64,000 nt of DNA from an uncultured Bacteroides sp. (lineage in GTDB: Bacteria > Bacteroidota > Bacteroidia > Bacteroidales > Bacteroidaceae), in contig CAMQVH010000007.1 in assembly GCA_947038155.1 (NCBI GenBank), forward strand, positions 62,001 to 126,000, read 5' to 3'. Positions 59,104-64,000 of this stretch are shown in pieces (positions within the stretch are counted from its first letter, which is position 1; each line of letters starts with the position of its first letter). The notes below the pieces were generated by a model. It was not told where the DNA came from. It did not search any database and worked only from the letters and a program-made list of their open reading frames with translations. Position numbers and translations under genes: made by a program.

Positions 59104-60438
59104 ATGAAAAGAATAGTAATTTTAGGAGCTGGCGAAAGCGGCGCAGGTGCAGCCGTACTCGCAAAAGTCAAAGGATTTGAGACATTTGTTTCGGACATGT
59201 CCGCTATCAAGGACAAGTACAAGAAACTTCTCGACAGCTACAACATCGCCTGGGAAGAAGGACACCACACCGAAGAACTCATTCTGAATGCCGACGAGGT
59301 TATCAAAAGCCCCGGTATCCCGAATGACGCCCCGCTCATCCTGAAACTGAAAGCTCAAGGTACTCCGGTCATATCAGAGATTGAGTTTGCCGGACGCTAT
59401 ACGAACGCCAAGATGATTTGTATCACCGGCTCGAACGGGAAGACAACCACGACTTCCCTGATTTACCATATCTTCAAAAGTGCAGGTCTGAACGTAGGTC
59501 TGGCAGGCAACATCGGCAAAAGCCTTGCTCTGCAGGTGGCCGAGGACTACCATGATTATTACATCATCGAACTGAGTTCTTTCCAGTTGGACAATATGTA
59601 CAACTTCCGTGCGAACATCGCCGTATTGATGAACATCACCCCGGACCACCTCGACCGTTACGACCACTGCATGCAGAATTACATCGACGCAAAATTCCGC
59701 ATCACCCGGAATCAAACTCCGGACGATGCCTTCATCTTCTGGAACGACGACCCTATCATCAAACGCGAACTGGCGAAACATGGCCTGAAAGCCCATCTGT
59801 ATCCTTTCGCCGCAGTGAAAGAAGACGGAGCCATCGCCTACGTTGAAGACCACGAAGTGAAAATCACCGAACCGATTGCCTTCAACATGGAGCAGGAAGA
59901 ACTGGCTCTGACTGGACAACATAACTTATACAACTCCCTGGCAGCCGGCATCTCGGCCAACCTGGCAGGTATCGCCAAAGAGAATATCCGCAAAGCCCTC
60001 TCCGACTTCAAGGGAGTGGAGCACCGTCTGGAAAAGGTGGCGCGTGTCCGCGGAATTGACTTTATCAACGACTCGAAAGCCACGAATGTCAACTCCTGCT
60101 GGTATGCCCTGCAAAGCATGACCACCAAAACGGTATTGATTCTCGGCGGCAAAGATAAGGGAAACGATTATACGGAAATAGAAGATTTGGTACGCGAGAA
60201 GTGTTCGGCACTCGTATACCTGGGGCTGCATAACGAGAAACTTCACGAATTCTTCGACCGCCTCGGCCTCCCCGTAGCAGACGTGCAAACCGGCATGAAA
60301 GATGCCGTAGAAGCCGCCTACAAACTGGCTAAGAAAGGAGAAACCGTATTATTAAGCCCCTGCTGCGCTTCCTTCGACCTCTTCAAGAGCTACGAAGACC
60401 GTGGCGACCAGTTCAAAGAATGTGTAAGAGAACTTTAA
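59104..60438 (+). CDS. murD: UDP-MurNAc-alanine-glutamate ligase MurD
   Basis: 444 aa. N-terminal Rossmann-like 'VILGAGESGAGAAVLA' binds UDP, 'ICITGSNGKTTTTSLIYH' (106-123) is the ATP loop, followed by 'IIELSSFQLDNM', 'NITPDHLDRYD' and 'FINDSKATNVNS' of the C-terminal domain. Adds D-glutamate to UDP-MurNAc-L-Ala. The 139-bp gap upstream has no gene, a hairpin after mraY and a TTTTT run at 59007, so partial transcription termination before murD is possible. Confidence 0.96.
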   Translation: MKRIVILGAGESGAGAAVLAKVKGFETFVSDMSAIKDKYKKLLDSYNIAWEEGHHTEELILNADEVIKSPGIPNDAPLILKLKAQGTPVISEIEFAGRYTNAKMICITGSNGKTTTTSLIYHIFKSAGLNVGLAGNIGKSLALQVAEDYHDYYIIELSSFQLDNMYNFRANIAVLMNITPDHLDRYDHCMQNYIDAKFRITRNQTPDDAFIFWNDDPIIKRELAKHGLKAHLYPFAAVKEDGAIAYVEDHEVKITEPIAFNMEQEELALTGQHNLYNSLAAGISANLAGIAKENIRKALSDFKGVEHRLEKVARVRGIDFINDSKATNVNSCWYALQSMTTKTVLILGGKDKGNDYTEIEDLVREKCSALVYLGLHNEKLHEFFDRLGLPVADVQTGMKDAVEAAYKLAKKGETVLLSPCCASFDLFKSYEDRGDQFKECVREL

Positions 60439-60453
60439 ACAACGTTTAGTAAA

Positions 60454-61791
60454 GTGGATTTATTAAAGAACATATTCAAAGGCGACAAGGTAATCTGGAT
60501 TATCTTCCTCTGTCTCTGCCTCATCTCGATTGTCGAGGTATTCTCGGCAGCATCGACACTGACTTACAAAAGCGGCGACCACTGGGGACCGATTACGCAG
60601 CACTCCATCATCCTGATGGTGGGTGCCGTAGTGGTGGTATTCCTGCACAACGTACCCTACAAATGGTTCCAGGTATTTCCGGTCTTCCTGTATCCTACAT
60701 CCTTGGTGCTACTTGCATTCGTCACATTGATGGGTATCATCACAGGCGACCGCGTCAACGGGGCAGCCCGCTGGATGAGTTTTATGGGACTACAGTTCCA
60801 GCCCTCGGAACTGGCTAAGATGGCAATCATCATCGCCGTCTCTTTCATCCTGTCCAAACGGCAGGACGAATACGGTGCCAACCCGAATGCCTTTAAATAT
60901 ATCATGATTCTCACCGGACTGGTATTTCTGCTCATTGCGCCGGAAAACCTTTCGACAGCGATGCTACTGTTCGGAGTAGTATGCATGATGATGTTCATCG
61001 GACGGGTATCTTCAAAAAAACTGTTCGGCATGCTGGGGATACTGGCACTTGTAGGCGGAGTAGCCGTAGGAATACTGATGGCCATCCCCGCAAAAACACT
61101 GCACAACACCCCTGGTCTTCACCGCTTCGAGACCTGGCAGAACCGTGTTTCCGGTTTCTTCAAGAAAGAAGAAGTACCCGCCGCCAAGTTCGATATTGAT
61201 AAAGATGCGCAGATTGCGCATGCCCGCATCGCCATCGCCACCAGCAACGTGGTCGGCAAGGGACCGGGCAACTCCATACAGCGTGACTTCCTCAGCCAGG
61301 CATTCTCCGACTTTATTTTTGCCATTGTCATCGAGGAAATGGGACTAATAGGAGGTGTCTTCGTCGTATTCCTTTACCTATGGCTATTGATGCGCGCCGG
61401 AAAAATCGCGCAGAAATGCGACCGGACTTTCCCCGCTTTCCTCGTCATGGGCATTGCCTTGCTACTGGTATCGCAGGCGATACTGAATATGATGGTTGCC
61501 GTCGGGCTGTTCCCCGTCACGGGACAACCGTTGCCTTTGGTCAGCAAGGGAGGAACAAGCACATTAATCAACTGCGCCTATATCGGAATGATATTGAGCG
61601 TAAGCCGATATACCGCTCATCTGGAAGAACTGAAAGAACATGACGCACAGATTCAGTTGCAGATAACAACAGATGCGGCAGCCTATTCTGAAGCACAAAC
61701 TGCCGCCGAACCGACTGCCCAGATTCTGAACAACGATGCCAAGTTCGAGGACGAGAATGATTATTTAACAAGAACTGTTGATGAACGATGA
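60454..61791 (+). CDS. ftsW: FtsW peptidoglycan glycosyltransferase (SEDS family)
   Basis: 445 aa, GTG start 15 bp after murD. Ten transmembrane helices; SEDS motifs 'NGAARWMSFMGLQFQPSELAKMAI' and 'NLSTAMLLFGVV', then 'GPGNSIQRDFLSQAFSDFIFAIVIEEMGLIGG' with the conserved Glu, and 'GLFPVTGQPLPLVSKGGTS'. A polar 45-residue tail (rich in Ala/Glu/Thr) follows the last helix. Polymerises glycan strands at the septum together with the FtsI-type PBP encoded upstream. Confidence 0.95.
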   Translation: MDLLKNIFKGDKVIWIIFLCLCLISIVEVFSAASTLTYKSGDHWGPITQHSIILMVGAVVVVFLHNVPYKWFQVFPVFLYPTSLVLLAFVTLMGIITGDRVNGAARWMSFMGLQFQPSELAKMAIIIAVSFILSKRQDEYGANPNAFKYIMILTGLVFLLIAPENLSTAMLLFGVVCMMMFIGRVSSKKLFGMLGILALVGGVAVGILMAIPAKTLHNTPGLHRFETWQNRVSGFFKKEEVPAAKFDIDKDAQIAHARIAIATSNVVGKGPGNSIQRDFLSQAFSDFIFAIVIEEMGLIGGVFVVFLYLWLLMRAGKIAQKCDRTFPAFLVMGIALLLVSQAILNMMVAVGLFPVTGQPLPLVSKGGTSTLINCAYIGMILSVSRYTAHLEELKEHDAQIQLQITTDAAAYSEAQTAAEPTAQILNNDAKFEDENDYLTRTVDER

Positions 61792-61836
61792 GCGCATCGG
61801 AAAAGGCGGACAACGGATAGAAAAAAAAGGATTGGA

Positions 61837-62958
61837 ATGGAAAAAGAACTTAGAATTATTATCAGTGGTGGAGGTACGGGAGGACACATTTTTCCCGCCG
61901 TCTCCATTGCGAACGCTATAATGGAACTGCGTCCCGACGCCAAAATACTTTTTGTAGGTGCCGAAGGACGTATGGAAATGCAACGGGTTCCCGATGCAGG
62001 CTATCAGATTATCGGTCTGCCGATAGCCGGTTTCGACCGCAAGCATTTATGGAAGAATGTATCGGTAGTAATAAAACTGTTGCGCAGCCAGTGGAAAGCA
62101 CGCAGCATCATCAAGAACTTCCGCCCGCAGGTGGCGGTAGGCGTAGGCGGCTATGCCAGCGGCCCTACCCTAAAGATTGCCGGAATGATGGGCATCCCGA
62201 CCCTGATACAGGAACAGAACTCGTATGCCGGAGTAACAAACAAGCTACTGGCACAGAAAGCCCGGAAGATTTGCGTTGCCTATGACGGAATGGAAAAGTT
62301 CTTCCCTGCTGATAAGATTATCATGACGGGAAATCCGGTACGGCAGAATCTGACAAAGGCGATGCCGGACAAGGAAGACGCACTGCGTTCCTTCAATCTG
62401 CAACCGGGCAAGAAAACAATCCTCATCGTAGGCGGCAGCTTGGGAGCACGTACCATCAACAATACATTGACAGCCGGACTATCGGCTATCAAAGCCAACA
62501 GCGACGTGCAATTCATCTGGCAAACAGGAAAATACTATTACCCGCAGGTGACCGAAGCCGTGAAAGCGGCAGGAGAACTTCCGAACCTGTATGTAACGGA
62601 TTTTATCAAGGATATGGCAGCAGCCTATGCCGCCGCCGACCTCGTTATCTCCCGTGCAGGAGCCGGTTCCATCTCTGAGTTCTGCCTTTTGCATAAACCG
62701 GTTGTCTTAGTGCCTTCGCCCAATGTGGCAGAAGACCACCAGACCAAGAATGCACTGGCCCTGGTAGACAAGCAGGCAGCTATCTGCGTCAAAGACAGCG
62801 AAGCGGAAAGCGCCCTGATGGACATAGCCCTGTCCACCGTCAACGACGGACAGAAGCTTGAAGAATTAAGCAAGAATATTGCCAAGCTGGCTTTGCCCGA
62901 CTCTGCGAAAATCATTGCACAGGAGGTAATAAAACTGGCTGTATCAGCAGCCGATTAA
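61837..62958 (+). CDS. murG: UDP-GlcNAc:lipid I transferase MurG
   Basis: 373 aa GT28 enzyme. 'IISGGGTGGHIFPAVSIANA' (N-terminal Gly loop), 'VGVGGYASGPTLKIAGMMGIPTLIQEQNSYAG', 'GNPVRQNL', 'VGGSLGARTINN' and 'VISRAGAGSISEFCLLHKPVVLVPSPNVAEDHQTKNA' (UDP-GlcNAc binding) are all present. Converts lipid I to lipid II on the inner face of the membrane. 45 bp after ftsW. Confidence 0.97.
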   Translation: MEKELRIIISGGGTGGHIFPAVSIANAIMELRPDAKILFVGAEGRMEMQRVPDAGYQIIGLPIAGFDRKHLWKNVSVVIKLLRSQWKARSIIKNFRPQVAVGVGGYASGPTLKIAGMMGIPTLIQEQNSYAGVTNKLLAQKARKICVAYDGMEKFFPADKIIMTGNPVRQNLTKAMPDKEDALRSFNLQPGKKTILIVGGSLGARTINNTLTAGLSAIKANSDVQFIWQTGKYYYPQVTEAVKAAGELPNLYVTDFIKDMAAAYAAADLVISRAGAGSISEFCLLHKPVVLVPSPNVAEDHQTKNALALVDKQAAICVKDSEAESALMDIALSTVNDGQKLEELSKNIAKLALPDSAKIIAQEVIKLAVSAAD

Positions 62959-63032
62959 CCTCTCTGTCATTAGAGACTACCGGTTAACATATTACAAACA
63001 TAGATTAGAGAATATATTTAGCAACTAAAGAA

Positions 63033-64000
63033 ATGAATATCGAAACAATAAAATCAGTCTACTTCGTAGGTGCCGGCGGCATCGGCATGAGTGCGCTCGT
63101 CCGTTACTTCCTCTTCAAAGGAAAAGTAGTGGCTGGATACGACCGTACCCCTACTTCATTGACTGAAACCCTAATTGCTGAAGGCGCGCAAATACATTAC
63201 GAAGAAAATGTCGACCTGATTCCCGAGGCCTGCAAGGACAAGGAAAGCACTCTCGTCATATTCACACCCGCCGTTCCGCAGGAACACGAAGAATTAGTCT
63301 ATTTCCGCAACAACGGATTCGAAATACAGAAACGTGCGCAAGTATTGGGCACGATTACCCGTTCAAGCAAAGGACTATGCGTGGCTGGCACTCATGGCAA
63401 GACCACCACTTCCACCATGACCGCCCACCTGCTCCATCAGTCACATGTGGAATGTACCGCCTTCCTCGGAGGAATCTCTAAGAACTACGGAACCAACCTG
63501 CTGCTTTCCCAGCAAAGCCCCTACACGGTCATCGAAGCCGACGAGTTCGACCGCTCCTTCCACTGGTTGTCGCCCTATATTTCCGTCATCACCTCGACAG
63601 ACCCCGACCACCTCGATATCTACGGAACAGCGGAAGCCTACCTCGAAAGTTTCGAGCACTACACCACCCTTATCCAACCGGGCGGTGCATTGATAATCCG
63701 CAAAGGCATCTCCCTGCAACCGAAAGTGCAGCCCGGCGTACGTGTCTACACCTACTCACGTGACGAAGGAGACTTCCACGCAGAGAACATCCACATCGGC
63801 AACGGAGAGATATTCATCGACTTTGTAGCCCCGGACACCCGCATCAATGACATCCAACTGGGAGTCCCGGTAAGCATCAACATAGAAAACAGCATAGCCG
63901 CCATGGCATTGGCACACCTGAACGGAGTGACTGCCGAAGAGATAAAAAGAGGCATGGCAAGCTTCCGCGGAGTAGACCGTCGGTTCGACTTCAAAATCAA
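63033..64000 (+). CDS. murC: UDP-MurNAc-L-alanine ligase MurC, 3' end outside window
   Basis: The frame from the ATG at 63033 (MNIETIKSVYFVGAGGIGMSALV) stays open for 322 codons to the window end and is not in the ORF track, whose minus-strand entries here are shadows. 'VGAGGIGMSALVRYF' is the UDP-binding loop, 'CVAGTHGKTTTSTM' (117-130) the ATP loop, then 'TPAVPQEH', 'VIEADEFDRSFHWLSP' and 'TSTDPDHLDIYG'. Adds L-alanine to UDP-MurNAc. About 130-140 residues should lie beyond base 64000, with ftsQ, ftsA and ftsZ expected next. Confidence 0.95.
   Translation, partial: MNIETIKSVYFVGAGGIGMSALVRYFLFKGKVVAGYDRTPTSLTETLIAEGAQIHYEENVDLIPEACKDKESTLVIFTPAVPQEHEELVYFRNNGFEIQKRAQVLGTITRSSKGLCVAGTHGKTTTSTMTAHLLHQSHVECTAFLGGISKNYGTNLLLSQQSPYTVIEADEFDRSFHWLSPYISVITSTDPDHLDIYGTAEAYLESFEHYTTLIQPGGALIIRKGISLQPKVQPGVRVYTYSRDEGDFHAENIHIGNGEIFIDFVAPDTRINDIQLGVPVSINIENSIAAMALAHLNGVTAEEIKRGMASFRGVDRRFDFKI

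Overview
The window looks like a chromosomal segment of a gut Bacteroides species. Grounds: outer-membrane SusC/SusD-type transporters, many lipoproteins with the Bacteroidales lipobox, ECF sigma/FecR regulation, Bacteroides-style promoters (TTTG - about 20 nt - TAnnTTTG), a glycine-lipid acyltransferase pair (GlsA/GlsB type) and the Bacteroidota form of the division/cell-wall (dcw) cluster. No tRNA, rRNA, CRISPR array, transposase or integrase was recognised.

Layout. 0-3 kb: two divergent paralogues of the AAA-ATPase-like/PD-(D/E)XK family, the left one cut by the window edge. 3-12 kb: a cluster of secreted nucleases (two NUC1-type, one endonuclease/exonuclease/phosphatase, plus the 3' remnant of another), a TonB-dependent receptor and two lipoproteins with OB-like domains; together they read as an extracellular nucleic-acid acquisition locus. 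12-18.5 kb: housekeeping and envelope genes (MgtC/DUF4010 membrane protein, CYTH protein, O/P-type porin, a 44-aa membrane protein missed by the ORF track, prfB with its programmed +1 frameshift, a long-chain acyl-CoA synthetase). 18.7-29.7 kb: a polysaccharide utilisation locus (ECF sigma, FecR anti-sigma, SusC with STN domain, SusD, GH18, two DUF1735-type surface lipoproteins) most like host N-glycan foraging loci. 29.9 kb: an M20 deacetylase of the ArgE type.

31-41 kb is AT-rich accessory DNA: a transglutaminase-like lipoprotein, an O-antigen-ligase-like/TPR membrane protein, two small paralogues, a thioredoxin-like/DUF1573 protein, two lipoproteins whose Cys-rich C-termini follow a shared 'KTR...GG' junction, a small membrane protein, a membrane-tethered HTH regulator, an HU-like/winged-helix protein preceded by four 22-bp tandem repeats, and a VirE/DUF3874 remnant. 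A decayed copy of part of this module (O-antigen-ligase pseudogene, KTR-type metallopeptidase fragment, transglutaminase-lipoprotein pseudogene) lies at 49.5-52.1 kb.

41-49.5 kb: an operon dut - TPR lipoprotein - DUF4292 lipoprotein - EnvC-like amidase activator, divergent dgt, glsA-glsB, and an ECF sigma factor. 52.6-64 kb: rsmH - ftsL-like - ftsI - murE - mraY - murD - ftsW - murG - murC (cut by the window end). The expected mraZ is absent, yet GGGAA triplets that look like a MraZ operator sit just before rsmH, next to the decayed module. The strongest candidates for something new are the KTR-junction lipoprotein module and its decayed twin, the nucleic-acid locus, and the 22-bp-phased intergenic repeats.
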